From assembly GCA_963800335.1 (NCBI GenBank), contig CAWDAN010000005.1, positions 62,001-126,000 of the forward strand: DNA of 64,000 bases. Direction: 5' to 3'. Position numbers and translations under genes: made by a program. The notes beneath the pieces were generated by a model, which searched no databases, was not told the origin of the DNA, and saw nothing but the letters and a program-made list of their open reading frames with translations. This stretch comes from Flavisphingopyxis sp963800335 (GTDB lineage: Bacteria > Pseudomonadota > Alphaproteobacteria > Sphingomonadales > Sphingomonadaceae). Of the stretch, positions 35,430-44,539 are shown in pieces (position 1 is the first letter of the stretch; the number at the start of each line of letters is the position of its first letter).

Positions 35430-36152
35430 ATGAAAATCCTATCCCGGCTCATCGTCGCGCTCGGCATCGCCGTCCTCGCCGCCGCACCTGCCACCGCCGA
35501 TGACCGCGTCATCGGCCTGACCAGTTTCGACTCAATCCAGATCGAAGGCGACTATATCGTCGAGGTGACCGACGGCCGAAGGGTCTTCGCCACCGCATCG
35601 GGCACGCGCGACGCGCTCGACATGCTCGAGATCGAGGTGCGCGATCGCAAGCTCGTTGTGCGCCGCAAGCAGTTCGGCCGTTGGGGCAGCAACGACGGAA
35701 CGCTCGCCCCGGTAACGATCAAGATTGCCAGCCAGGGCCTCAAGGGCGCCACGCTGACGGGCGGCGGATCGCTGACGCTGCGCGGACTCGACAGCCCCAG
35801 CCTGTTCGTCGCGCTCGACGGCCCCGGCCGGCTCGAGACCGAGGACATCGCCACCGACACGCTGGTCGCCAGCCTCAACGGCGCCGGAACGATGCGGCTC
35901 GCGGGCGAGACTCGCGACCTGTCGGCCTCGGTCAACGGATCGGGCCGGCTCGACGCGCGCGACCTTTCCGCGCTTACCCTGACGCTCGCCAGCTCGGGTT
36001 CGGCGGCAAGCAGCTTTACCGCCAGCCGCACCGCCAAGCTCGCCTCGCGCGGCATCGGCCGGATCGAGGTGTTCGGCGATGCGCCGTGCACCGTGGTCGG
36101 CAAGGGTACCGGCAATATCAGCTGCGAACACGGCGCACCTATGCGCGACTGA
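35430..36152 (+). CDS. DUF2807 (GIN-domain) secreted protein, second copy
   Basis: A 240-residue protein with signal peptide (LSRLIVALGIAVLAAAPATA) and a DUF2807 domain: the first half has FDSIQIEGDYIVEVTDG, and the second half has solenoid turns such as LTGGGSLTLRG, LNGAGTMRL and VNGSGRLDARD. It resembles the preceding gene in layout but is divergent in sequence, so the pair is an old duplication. It ends 26 bases before the convergent rsh gene. Function unknown. Confidence 0.82.
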   Translation: MKILSRLIVALGIAVLAAAPATADDRVIGLTSFDSIQIEGDYIVEVTDGRRVFATASGTRDALDMLEIEVRDRKLVVRRKQFGRWGSNDGTLAPVTIKIASQGLKGATLTGGGSLTLRGLDSPSLFVALDGPGRLETEDIATDTLVASLNGAGTMRLAGETRDLSASVNGSGRLDARDLSALTLTLASSGSAASSFTASRTAKLASRGIGRIEVFGDAPCTVVGKGTGNISCEHGAPMRD

Positions 36153-36177
36153 GCCGCGCTGGCGGTCCTCGATCAGG

Positions 36178-38286
36178 TCAGGCGCGCTCGGCCTGCGCTA
36201 CCGCGTCGGACGCGCGCAGTGCCGACAATATCCGCATCAGGTGATGGATGTCGTCGACCTCTAGGTCGATCGCAAAGGTGTGGAAATCGCCTTCGCGGGT
36301 TGTCAATCGCAGGTTGATGATATTGGCGTTGTTGAGCGCGAAGATCGTCGAAACCTCGGCGAGCATGCCCGGCTCGTTGCGCATCACGACGCTGAGGCGC
36401 GCGGTGCCGCCCTCCGAATCCTCCGACCAGCTCAGATCGACCCAGTCGGCGTCATCGCCATTGGCGAGGACGTCGCAGTCGATCGCGTGAACCTGGATCC
36501 CCTCACCCTCGCGGCGCAGTCCGACGATACGGTCGCCGGGTAGCGGGTGGCAGCATTCGGCAAGCCCGAATCCGACCCCCGCCGACAGGCCCTTGATCGA
36601 GATCGCCGAGCCACGGCGCGACGGGCGCTTGGCAATATTCTTGTCGTTGAGGATGCCCGGAACGAGCGCTTCCATCACCTGTTCGTCGCTGAACTGGTGC
36701 TTGCCGATGCCGTAATGCAGCGCGGCGGCATCGTCGACCTTGAGCCGTTCGCGCGCCGCCGCCTCGGCCTTCTTGCCGATCCGCGCAGGAATGCGGTCGA
36801 TGATATCCTCGTATAGCTTGCGCCCGATCGCGATGATCTCGACGCGCTCCTTCGAGCGGATATGGCGACGGATCGCCGAGCGCGCCTTGCCGGTCACGAC
36901 GAAGCTGAGCCAGCCCGCCTGCGGGACCTGGTTTTCCGATACCAGGATTTCGACGATGTCGCCGTTCTGGAGCAGCGTGCGTAAGGGAGCGATGCGCCCG
37001 TTGACCTTGGCCCCAACGGTCTGGTCGCCGAGGTCGGTGTGGACGTCATAGGCAAAATCGACCGGCGTCGCGCCCTTGGGCAGCTGATGCAGCGCGCCCT
37101 TTGGCGTGAACGCAAAGATACGATCCTGGTACATCGCCATCTTGGTGTGCTCTAGCAGCTCGTCAGCATCCTGCGTCTGGTCGAGGATCTCGATGAGGTC
37201 GCGGATCCACCCAGCCTGGCCGTCGGGACGCTCGCCATCGCGCTTGTAGGCCCAGTGCGCGGCAAGGCCGAACTCGCCTTCGCGGTGCATCTTTTCGTCG
37301 CGGATCTGGATTTCGACGCGCATGTTTTCGCGCGTGATCAGCGTGGTGTGGAGCGACTTGTAACCGTTGCGCTTGGGGGTCGAGATATAGTCCTTGAAAC
37401 GACCGGGGACCATTTTCCAGTGCTGGTGGAGCACGCCCATCGCGCGATAGCAGTCCTCAGGGCTTTTCGTAATGACACGAAAGGCGATGATATCGGTCAG
37501 CTGTTCGAATGCGACATGGCGTTCCTGCATCTTTTTCCAGATCGAATAGGGGTGCTTTTCGCGCCCCGACACCTCGGCCTCGACGCCGCCTTCCTCTAGC
37601 ACCTTGCCGATCGCCTTGGCGATCTTCTCGACCTTCTTCGCACCGCCTTCGGACAGCTTCTTGAGCCGCGCGCAGACGGTCTCATAGCCGTCGGGCTCAA
37701 GCTCGCGAAACGCCAGCAACTGCATCTCGCGCATGAACTCGTAGAGCCCGATCCGCTCCGCGAGCGGCGCATAGATGTCCATCGTCTCCTTGGCGATGCG
37801 TCGCCGCTTTTCCTCCTTGGGAATATAATGCAGCGTGCGCATGTTGTGCAGCCGGTCGGCCAGCTTGACGAGCAGCACGCGGATGTCGTCAGACATCGCG
37901 AGGAGGAACTTGCGCAGGTTCTCGGCGGCCTTTTCGCTGTCGCTGGTGGCCGCGATCTCCTGCGCCTCGATCGCCGAAAGCTTGGTAACGCCGTCTACCA
38001 ATCGGGCGATTTCGGGCCCGAAATTGCTCTCGATCTCTTGCGGAGTCGCGATCGTGTCCTCGAGCGTGTCGTGGAGCAGCGCGGTGACGACGCTCTGGTC
38101 GTCGAGCTTCAGTTCGGTGAGGATTCCCGCGACTTCGACCGGGTGGCTGAAATACGGATCGCCCGATGCGCGCTTCTGCGAGCCGTGCTTTTGCACCGAA
38201 AATACATAGGCGCGGTTGATCAGCGCCTCGTCGGCGTCGGGGTCGTAGCTCTTGACCTTCTCGATCAGTTCATATTGGCGCAGCAT
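36178..38286 (-). CDS. rsh: Bifunctional (p)ppGpp synthetase/hydrolase, RelA/SpoT family
   Basis: The single long Rsh enzyme typical of alphaproteobacteria, 702 residues, which makes and degrades the stringent-response alarmone. The HD hydrolase domain is N-terminal (KHGSQKRASGDPYFSHPVEV, LLHDTLEDT with the HD pair), the synthetase domain follows (about 230-350, GYKSLHTTLI), then TGS (about 400-460, FTPKGALHQLPKGATPVDFA) and a C-terminal ACT domain (VVMRNEPGMLAEVSTIFALN). Both catalytic centres look intact. The gene is monocistronic here. Confidence 0.95.
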   Translation of the reverse strand: MLRQYELIEKVKSYDPDADEALINRAYVFSVQKHGSQKRASGDPYFSHPVEVAGILTELKLDDQSVVTALLHDTLEDTIATPQEIESNFGPEIARLVDGVTKLSAIEAQEIAATSDSEKAAENLRKFLLAMSDDIRVLLVKLADRLHNMRTLHYIPKEEKRRRIAKETMDIYAPLAERIGLYEFMREMQLLAFRELEPDGYETVCARLKKLSEGGAKKVEKIAKAIGKVLEEGGVEAEVSGREKHPYSIWKKMQERHVAFEQLTDIIAFRVITKSPEDCYRAMGVLHQHWKMVPGRFKDYISTPKRNGYKSLHTTLITRENMRVEIQIRDEKMHREGEFGLAAHWAYKRDGERPDGQAGWIRDLIEILDQTQDADELLEHTKMAMYQDRIFAFTPKGALHQLPKGATPVDFAYDVHTDLGDQTVGAKVNGRIAPLRTLLQNGDIVEILVSENQVPQAGWLSFVVTGKARSAIRRHIRSKERVEIIAIGRKLYEDIIDRIPARIGKKAEAAARERLKVDDAAALHYGIGKHQFSDEQVMEALVPGILNDKNIAKRPSRRGSAISIKGLSAGVGFGLAECCHPLPGDRIVGLRREGEGIQVHAIDCDVLANGDDADWVDLSWSEDSEGGTARLSVVMRNEPGMLAEVSTIFALNNANIINLRLTTREGDFHTFAIDLEVDDIHHLMRILSALRASDAVAQAERA

Positions 38287-38356
38287 CGCCCGACTCTGGG
38301 GGATCGCGGCGGCAATGCAAGTGGGGATTTGCGGTCAGTGCCATGGAAAAGCGCGA

Positions 38357-40183
38357 TCAGCCGACCAGTTCGCCTTTTTCGCGTTCCTGCGCCTGGCGGT
38401 TCCACATTTCGGCGTAGAGGCCGTCTGCGGCGAGCAACTCGCGATGGCTGCCGCGTTCGACGATCCGCCCGGCGTCGAGGACCAGGATTGCGTCGGCATC
38501 GACGATCGTCGACAACCGGTGCGCGATGGTGATCGTCGTCCGCCGCCGCGCGACGCGATCGAGCGTGTCGAGAATCCCCGCTTCGGTTCGCGAATCGAGC
38601 GCGCTGGTTGCCTCGTCGAGGACGACGATCGGCGGATCCTTGAGCAGAGTGCGGGCGATCGCGACGCGCTGTTTCTCGCCGCCCGACAGTTTCAAGCCGC
38701 GTTCGCCGACCTGCGTTTCATAGCCCTCGGGCAACTGCGCGATGAACTCCGCAATCGACGCGCCCTCGGCCGCCGCAACAATCTCGTCGACGCCGGCGCC
38801 TTCACGGCCATAGGCAATGTTGTAACCGATCGTGTCGTTGAACAGCACGGTGTCCTGCGGGACGATGCCGATCGCCGCGCGCAGGCTGGCCTGCCCCACG
38901 CCCGCAATGTCCTGCCCGTCGATCGCGATTTGCCCGGCTTGCGGATCATAGAAACGGAACAACAGCCGCGCGATCGTCGATTTGCCGCTGCCCGACGGGC
39001 CGACAATCGCCAGCGTCGATCCCGCGGGCACCGAGAACGAGACGTCGTCGAGGATCGTACGATCGTCGTCATAGCCGAAGGTCACACCTTCGAAGGCGAT
39101 GGCGCCATGATCGACCAAGAGCGGCGGCGCGTTGGGGGCGTCGACAATCTCGGGCGCACGATCGACGAGGCTGAACATCGCGTCCATGTCGATGATCCCC
39201 TGGCGGATCATGCGATAGACCATGCCGAGCAGGTCGAGCGGGCGGAACAGCTGGGCGAGCAGCGTATTGACGAGGACGACGTCGCCGACCGCGAACATGC
39301 CCTTGCTCCAGCCCCAGACGGTAAAGCCCATCGCGCCCGCCATCATCGCATTGGTGATCAGCGACTGGCCGATGTTGAGGATCGACAGCGAGTTTTCCGA
39401 TTTTACCGCGGCATCGGCATAGCTTTGCGCGGTCGTGCCGTAACGCTCGATCTCGCGGCGCTCGGCGTTGAAATACTTTACCGTCTCGTAGTTGAGCAGG
39501 CTGTCGACCGAACGCGATACGGTCAGCGTATCGAGGTCGTTCATCTGCGCGCGCAGCGCATTGCGCCAGTCGGTCACCTTGCGCGTGAAGACAATGTACA
39601 CCGCGACCATCGCCAGCGTCGCCAGCGCCAGCCAGATGCTGAACTTCAGCCAGAAGATGACGAGGACGGCGATCAGCTCGACGATCGTCGGGGCGATGTT
39701 GAACAGCAGGAAATAGAGCATCGTGTCGATGCTCCGCGTGCCACGTTCGATCACCTTGGTGACCTCGCCGGTGCGTCGCGACAGGTGGAAGCGCAGGCTC
39801 AGCGCATGGAGATGCGCGAAGACCGACTGGGCAAGGTGGCGCGTCGCCTGCTGGCCGACGCGTTCGAACACGACGTTGCGCAGGTTGTCGAACAGGACGC
39901 CCGAAAAGCGCGCGCCGGCATAGGCGATGACCAGCCCGATCGCGATGGCGACGCCGGGCTCGAGCCCCGGCTGCATCCGGTCGATCGCGGCGCCATAGAC
40001 GAAACCCATCGACAGCTGGATCGCCTTCGACGCGGCGACCAGCAGCCCCGAGCCGACGATCCGGACACGCTGGCCGGGCGCATCGGCGGGCCAGAGATAG
40101 GGGAGGAATCGCGCGAGCGTCGGCCACACCGGCGCATCGGCACGGCTGGCGGTCTGGGTGGAGAGGGTGAATGGCGGCGACAT
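38357..40183 (-). CDS. Atm1/ABCB7-type ABC exporter (permease-ATPase fusion)
   Basis: A 608-residue half-transporter that works as a homodimer in the inner membrane. Six transmembrane helices (about 30-320) precede the nucleotide-binding domain with Walker A GPSGSGKSTIAR (about 400), signature LSGGEKQRVAIA and Walker B IVVLDEATSALD. The sequence YETVKYFNAERREIERY is typical of Atm1 homologues; the Novosphingobium relative exports glutathione-linked compounds and aids heavy-metal tolerance. The same role is inferred here. No accessory genes are adjacent. Confidence 0.88.
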   Translation of the reverse strand: MSPPFTLSTQTASRADAPVWPTLARFLPYLWPADAPGQRVRIVGSGLLVAASKAIQLSMGFVYGAAIDRMQPGLEPGVAIAIGLVIAYAGARFSGVLFDNLRNVVFERVGQQATRHLAQSVFAHLHALSLRFHLSRRTGEVTKVIERGTRSIDTMLYFLLFNIAPTIVELIAVLVIFWLKFSIWLALATLAMVAVYIVFTRKVTDWRNALRAQMNDLDTLTVSRSVDSLLNYETVKYFNAERREIERYGTTAQSYADAAVKSENSLSILNIGQSLITNAMMAGAMGFTVWGWSKGMFAVGDVVLVNTLLAQLFRPLDLLGMVYRMIRQGIIDMDAMFSLVDRAPEIVDAPNAPPLLVDHGAIAFEGVTFGYDDDRTILDDVSFSVPAGSTLAIVGPSGSGKSTIARLLFRFYDPQAGQIAIDGQDIAGVGQASLRAAIGIVPQDTVLFNDTIGYNIAYGREGAGVDEIVAAAEGASIAEFIAQLPEGYETQVGERGLKLSGGEKQRVAIARTLLKDPPIVVLDEATSALDSRTEAGILDTLDRVARRRTTITIAHRLSTIVDADAILVLDAGRIVERGSHRELLAADGLYAEMWNRQAQEREKGELVG

Positions 40184-40258
40184 AGCGTCCCCATCTAGGG
40201 ATTATGGCGCCGATTGCGAGCGATCACGCGATCACGCAGGACATAACCCGCGCGGCGG

Positions 40259-40444
40259 TCAGCCCTTGGCAGGTTTCCTGCACGAGGGCGTATACGAACG
40301 CGCGAGCGCACTGTCGCCCGACGCGCGCAATATCTGCCTGACGACATCGAGCGATTGCGCATCGATATCGACGAAGAACCGGTCACTCGCCTGCGTCCGG
40401 GGAGAAGGGCTTGTTCTCGGGCTGTTGTCGGAATTATGCGCCAT
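40259..40444 (-). CDS. Small hypothetical protein, 61 residues
   Basis: A short Ser/Arg-rich protein starting MAHNSDNSPRTSPSPRTQ, with a helix-like stretch DAQSLDVVRQILRASGD in the middle. I recognise no family. It lies between the ABC exporter and the GGDEF gene on the same strand with 75 bases before the exporter, and its base composition matches the surroundings, so it may be real; an alternative start 57 bases upstream exists. Confidence 0.4.
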   Translation of the reverse strand: MAHNSDNSPRTSPSPRTQASDRFFVDIDAQSLDVVRQILRASGDSALARSYTPSCRKPAKG

Positions 40445-40553
40445 GATCTGTATCCGGTTTTCTGCGAACGTAGTCCGCAGGCAAGGCCCCGTATGTGACA
40501 ACGAAGTCGGGTAAAATAGTATCCAGCATTTTCAGAACCTTGATAACGAGGCG

Positions 40554-41171
40554 TTAACCATGCCGCGTGGCTTTGTTGTCGCTCTTGGCGGCGTACATGT
40601 TGCGATCGGCCTCTTCGAGCAGCGCATCGCTATCGACCCCCGGGCGGATCGCGGCGATGCCGAAAGCGGCGGATAGGGGGATCAGGCTCTTGCCGTAGTG
40701 GCACGTTTCGTCGAGCGCGCAGGCCAGCGCCTCGAGCTTGTCGCGCGCCGCATCGAGCCCGGTCTTTTCAAGGATGATGCCGAACTCGTCGCCGCCAAGC
40801 CGGGCGATCGTGTCGGTCGATCGCACCGCCCCGGCCAGCCGTTCGGCGAGCCGGATCAGCGCGAAATCGCCTGCTGCATGGCCATGATTGTCGTTGATTT
40901 CCTTCAGTCGGTTGACGTCGCAAAAGACCAGAGTCGCCTCGTCGCCATAGCGGCTCGCGCGCGAAATCGCGGCGTCGAGTGCGGCGAGGAAATAGCGGCG
41001 GTTGTAGAGCGGCGTCAGCGTGTCGCGCTCGGATATGCGCTCAAGCTCGGCGACCGCGAGGCGCAGCGCGCGGTTCTCGCGCTCGAGCACGCTGAGCCGC
41101 TGTTCAAGTGTCGCGTCGGCGGCGGTGTCTGCCGCGCCATCGGTTCGCTGTGTCCCCGTCACCGCTATCAC
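40554..41171 (-). CDS. GGDEF-domain diguanylate cyclase
   Basis: A 205-residue cytosolic enzyme that makes cyclic di-GMP from two GTP. A short coiled coil (EQRLSVLERENRALRLAVAE, about 24-43) should drive dimerisation. The GGDEF domain covers about 45-200, with FCDVNRLKEINDNHGHAAGD for metal and GTP binding and the active-site GGDEF intact. RSTD five residues before GGDEF is an intact RxxD inhibitory site, so product feedback is expected. No sensory domain is present, so activity is probably set by expression. Confidence 0.92.
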   Translation of the reverse strand: MIAVTGTQRTDGAADTAADATLEQRLSVLERENRALRLAVAELERISERDTLTPLYNRRYFLAALDAAISRASRYGDEATLVFCDVNRLKEINDNHGHAAGDFALIRLAERLAGAVRSTDTIARLGGDEFGIILEKTGLDAARDKLEALACALDETCHYGKSLIPLSAAFGIAAIRPGVDSDALLEEADRNMYAAKSDNKATRHG

Positions 41172-41384
41172 TCCCCATGTCCTACGCCACAGTTACGGCA
41201 GTTAAGGCAAAAAGACTTAGCAAAATAAATGTTTAAATCGAATTTACTGCCGCCAATGGACCCTTCGCTCGCCGCGCAACGGCGTCCACACGGCGGGTAC
41301 CAGAGCCGATTGCGGCGCGCCCCAATCATCGCTAGAGCGCTTGCATATCGGTCGATCGAACGGCCGCGGACTAAGGGGCAGACG

Positions 41385-41873
41385 ATGGTCGAAACGGCCG
41401 CGAGCGTCAGTATCGTAATGGGTAGCCGGTCCGACTGGCCGACCATGAAATGCGCTGCCGAAGTGCTCGACACGCTCGGCATCGCGCACGAAACGCGCAT
41501 CGTATCGGCGCACCGCACCCCCGATCGTATGGCCGATTTCGCCAAGGCAGCTGCGGATCGCGGCATTCGCGTCATCATCGCCGGTGCCGGCGGTGCGGCG
41601 CACCTGCCCGGCATGATCGCATCGATGACCTGGCTTCCCGTCCTTGGCGTGCCGGTCCAGTCGAAGGCGCTGTCGGGCATGGATAGCCTACTGAGCATCG
41701 TCCAGATGCCCGCAGGCATTCCCGTCGGCACGCTGGCGATCGGCGAAGCGGGGGCGACCAACGCCGCCCTGCTCGCCGCCGCGATCCTCGCGACCAACGA
41801 CGATGCGCTCGCCGGGCGGCTCAAGGACTGGCGCCAGGCGCAGACCGACGCCGTTGCGGACCAACCGGAATGA
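41385..41873 (+). CDS. purE: N5-carboxyaminoimidazole ribonucleotide mutase
   Basis: PurE class I converts N5-CAIR to CAIR in purine synthesis. The 162-residue protein has the phosphate-binding SIVMGSRSDWPTMK at the start, SAHRTPDRM (catalytic His) and AGAGGAAHLPGM. It sits directly before purK, with which it functions. The start at 41385 follows AAGGGGCAGACG; upstream in-frame starts would add a non-conserved leader. Confidence 0.95.
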   Translation: MVETAASVSIVMGSRSDWPTMKCAAEVLDTLGIAHETRIVSAHRTPDRMADFAKAAADRGIRVIIAGAGGAAHLPGMIASMTWLPVLGVPVQSKALSGMDSLLSIVQMPAGIPVGTLAIGEAGATNAALLAAAILATNDDALAGRLKDWRQAQTDAVADQPE

Positions 41874-41883
41874 GCATGCGCGA

Positions 41884-42966
41884 ATGCCCCTGACGGCGCC
41901 GGGTTCGACGATCGGCATCCTTGGCGGCGGTCAGCTCGGCCGGATGCTCGGCGCCGCCGCGGCGCAACTGGGCTATCGCATCCACGTTTTCGCGCCCGCC
42001 AGCGGCCCCGCCTGCGATGTCGCCTCGGCCTTTACCCGCGCGGCGTATGACGACACCGAGGCGCTGGCACGCTTCGCCGAGACGGTCGATCTCGTCACGA
42101 TGGAATTCGAAAACGTCCCCGCCGAAGCGCTCGAAACGCTGGCGCGGACCTGCCCCGTCCGGCCCGGCGAGCGCGCGCTCGCGATCGGCCAGGACCGGCT
42201 GGCGGAAAAACGCTTCGCGCAAGGCCTCGGCATCGCCACCGCACCGTTCGCCGTGATCGCTGGCGCCGACGATTGCGCCGCCGCGATTCCCGAGACCGGC
42301 CTGCCGGCGATCCTCAAGACCAACCGGCTCGGCTATGATGGCAAGGGGCAGGCGCGAATCGCCGATAGCGACGCGCTCGCCGCGGCATGGCGCGAGCTTG
42401 GCGAAACCGAATGCGTGCTCGAAGGCTTTGTCGACTTTTCGTGCGAATATTCGGTCGTCCTCGCGCGCGGCGAGGACGGCAGCTGCGTCTTCTGGGACAG
42501 TCCGCACAACGTCCATGTCGACGGCATCCTCGCCACGTCGAGCCTCCCCGCCCCCGACATCGTCGTGGCGCAGCAGCCGCGCGCCCGCGCCGCGGCACAG
42601 GCGATCGCCGACGCGCTCGATTATGTCGGAGTGCTGACCTGCGAATTCTTCGGCCACGAAGACGGGCCGGTGTTCAACGAGATGGCCCCGCGCGTCCACA
42701 ATAGCGGCCACTGGACGATCGAGGGCGCGGTCACCAGCCAGTTCGAAAACCATATCCGCGCGATCTGCGGCCTGCCGCTCGGATCGACCGCGCTGACCGG
42801 CGCCGGGGTCGAGATGCACAATCTGATCGGCGAGGACGCCAACCGCTGGCCCGCTTTGCTCGCCGAGCCGACCAACCATCTCCATCTCTACGGCAAGGCA
42901 GAGATCAAGCCCGGTCGCAAGATGGGTCATGTCACGCATGTGACGCCGCATAAGGACGCACCGTGA
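41884..42966 (+). CDS. purK: N5-carboxyaminoimidazole ribonucleotide synthetase
   Basis: PurK makes N5-CAIR from AIR, bicarbonate and ATP. The 360-residue ATP-grasp enzyme opens STIGILGGGQLGRMLG, and shows PAILKTNRLGYDGKGQ (ATP-grasp loop, about 140-155), EGFVDFSCEYSVV and FNEMAPRVHNSGHWTIEG. It follows purE by 10 bases and its stop overlaps the folA start by 4 bases. Confidence 0.95.
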   Translation: MPLTAPGSTIGILGGGQLGRMLGAAAAQLGYRIHVFAPASGPACDVASAFTRAAYDDTEALARFAETVDLVTMEFENVPAEALETLARTCPVRPGERALAIGQDRLAEKRFAQGLGIATAPFAVIAGADDCAAAIPETGLPAILKTNRLGYDGKGQARIADSDALAAAWRELGETECVLEGFVDFSCEYSVVLARGEDGSCVFWDSPHNVHVDGILATSSLPAPDIVVAQQPRARAAAQAIADALDYVGVLTCEFFGHEDGPVFNEMAPRVHNSGHWTIEGAVTSQFENHIRAICGLPLGSTALTGAGVEMHNLIGEDANRWPALLAEPTNHLHLYGKAEIKPGRKMGHVTHVTPHKDAP

Positions 42967-43466
42967 ACCATCCCGAAATCGTCCTGATTCTCGCGCGCGC
43001 TGCCAATGGCACGATCGGCCGCAACGGCAAGCTGCCGTGGCATCTGCCCGCCGACCTGCGCCGCTTCAAGCGGCTCACCATGGGCCTGCCGATGGTCATG
43101 GGACGCAAGACCTTCGACAGCCTGCCCGGCCTGCTCGACGGGCGGCGGCACATCGTCCTGACGCGCGATGCGAACTGGAGCGAAGACGGTGCCGAGCGTG
43201 CCGGCAGCGTTGCCGAGGCGGTCCGTCTCGCCAACGGCCCGCACATCGCGGTGATCGGCGGCGCCGAAATCTATCGCGCCTTTCTCGATCGCGCCGACCG
43301 GATCGAACTGACCCACGTCGCCGACGACGTCGCGGGCGATGCCGCGATCGACCTGCCCGACCCCGCCGACTGGAAGGAGGTCGCCCGCGAAGACCATCCC
43401 GCCAGCGACGGTCGCCCCGCCTTTTCGTTCATCACCCTCGTTCGCAAGGCGGGCGCGGCGGCGTGA
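42963..43466 (+). CDS. folA: Dihydrofolate reductase
   Basis: FolA reduces dihydrofolate to tetrahydrofolate with NADPH. The 167-residue protein has the classic ANGTIGRNGKLPWHLPADL active-site loop, MGRKTFDSLP for NADPH binding, and IGGAEIYRAFLD. The GTG start at 42963 overlaps the purK stop and its own stop overlaps the ribF start, so purK, folA and ribF are translationally coupled. No resistance-type substitution can be judged from sequence alone. Confidence 0.93.
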   Translation: MNHPEIVLILARAANGTIGRNGKLPWHLPADLRRFKRLTMGLPMVMGRKTFDSLPGLLDGRRHIVLTRDANWSEDGAERAGSVAEAVRLANGPHIAVIGGAEIYRAFLDRADRIELTHVADDVAGDAAIDLPDPADWKEVAREDHPASDGRPAFSFITLVRKAGAAA

Positions 43467-44482
43467 GCGCGATCCGCATCGACAGCACGGGTCCTATCCC
43501 CGGCGAGCTGCGTGGCGGAATTGTTGCGCTGGGCAATTTCGACGGCTTCCACCTTGGCCACCAGGCGGTCGTCGGCGCGGCGATCGACTGGGCGGACGAT
43601 ATCGGCCGTCCGGCGATCGTTGCGACCTTCGACCCGCATCCGGTACGCCATTTCGCGCCGCACGTCCCGCCGTTCCGCCTGACCAGCCTCGACCAGCGCC
43701 AGCGCCTGTTCGGCGCGGCGGGGGCCGATGCGATGTACGTCTTCCACTTCGGCGATGCGCTGGCGAACGTCTCGGCGGACGACTTCATCGGCGACTGGCT
43801 TGGCGAGGCGCTCGGCGCGGCGGGCGTCGTCACCGGTGAGGATTTCACCTTCGGGCACAAGCGCGGCGGCAACGTCGACGTCCTGCGCGAAACCGGCGCG
43901 CAGCACGGCATCGAGGCACGCGCGGTCGCGCCGGTGTTCGATGCGGGCCAGCCGGTCAGTTCGAGCCGCATACGCGATGCGCTGAAAGCCGGCGAATGCG
44001 CCGCGGCGACGCACCTGCTGACGCGCCCCTTCGCAATCGAAGGCATCGTCATCCACGGCGACAAGCGCGGCCGCGAGATCGGCTATCCGACCGCCAATAT
44101 CGACATGGGCAGCTATCTGCGCCCGCGCTACGGCATCTACGCGGTACGCGGACGACTCTCCGACGGCCGCGTTATAGACGGCGCAGCCAATCTTGGCATC
44201 CGGCCGAGCTTCGACCCACCCAAGGAATTGCTCGAACCGTATTTCTTCGATTTTTCCGAGGATCTCTACGGCCAGTGCGTCGAGGTCGAGCTGGTCGAAT
44301 TCCTCCGTCCGGAGGGCAAATTCGACACGCTCGAGGCGCTGACCGCGCAGATGGAAAAGGATTGCGCGACGGGCGAAGGAAATTCTCAGTCAGTAACGTT
44401 CATCATTGCATTGAGCCGAAGGAGACGCGGCAATCCAGCCCCCCGCGTGCCGCCCTGGATTGCTTCGCTTCGCTCGCAATGA
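43463..44482 (+). CDS. ribF: Riboflavin kinase/FAD synthetase RibF with repeat-derived C-terminus
   Basis: RibF phosphorylates riboflavin to FMN and adenylates it to FAD. The 339-residue protein has the FAD synthetase domain first (ALGNFDGFHLGHQAVV with the HxGH-type site, TFDPHPVRHF) and the riboflavin kinase domain after about 190 (GDKRGREIGYPTANIDM, YGIYAVRG). The family usually ends soon after the MEKDC helix; here about 30 more residues follow that are encoded by a palindromic intergenic repeat (44430-44486). Either the native stop was lost to the repeat or a sequencing error hides it. GTG start at 43463. Confidence 0.9.
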   Translation: MSAIRIDSTGPIPGELRGGIVALGNFDGFHLGHQAVVGAAIDWADDIGRPAIVATFDPHPVRHFAPHVPPFRLTSLDQRQRLFGAAGADAMYVFHFGDALANVSADDFIGDWLGEALGAAGVVTGEDFTFGHKRGGNVDVLRETGAQHGIEARAVAPVFDAGQPVSSSRIRDALKAGECAAATHLLTRPFAIEGIVIHGDKRGREIGYPTANIDMGSYLRPRYGIYAVRGRLSDGRVIDGAANLGIRPSFDPPKELLEPYFFDFSEDLYGQCVEVELVEFLRPEGKFDTLEALTAQMEKDCATGEGNSQSVTFIIALSRRRRGNPAPRVPPWIASLRSQ

Positions 44483-44486
44483 CGGG
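44430..44486. repeat. Palindromic REP-type repeat element
   Basis: GGCAATCCAG and CTGGATTGC are inverted arms around a GC-rich loop, followed by TTCGCTTCGCTCGCAATGAC. This sequence type is a familiar dispersed intergenic palindrome in sphingomonads and other bacteria. It overlaps the last codons of ribF and lies before ileS; it may act on mRNA ends. Only one copy was seen in this window. Confidence 0.7.
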
Positions 44487-44539
44487 ACGTGTCTCGCACT
44501 GTTCCCAAGCCCGCGACTCCCCGCTAAACGCACCCGACA

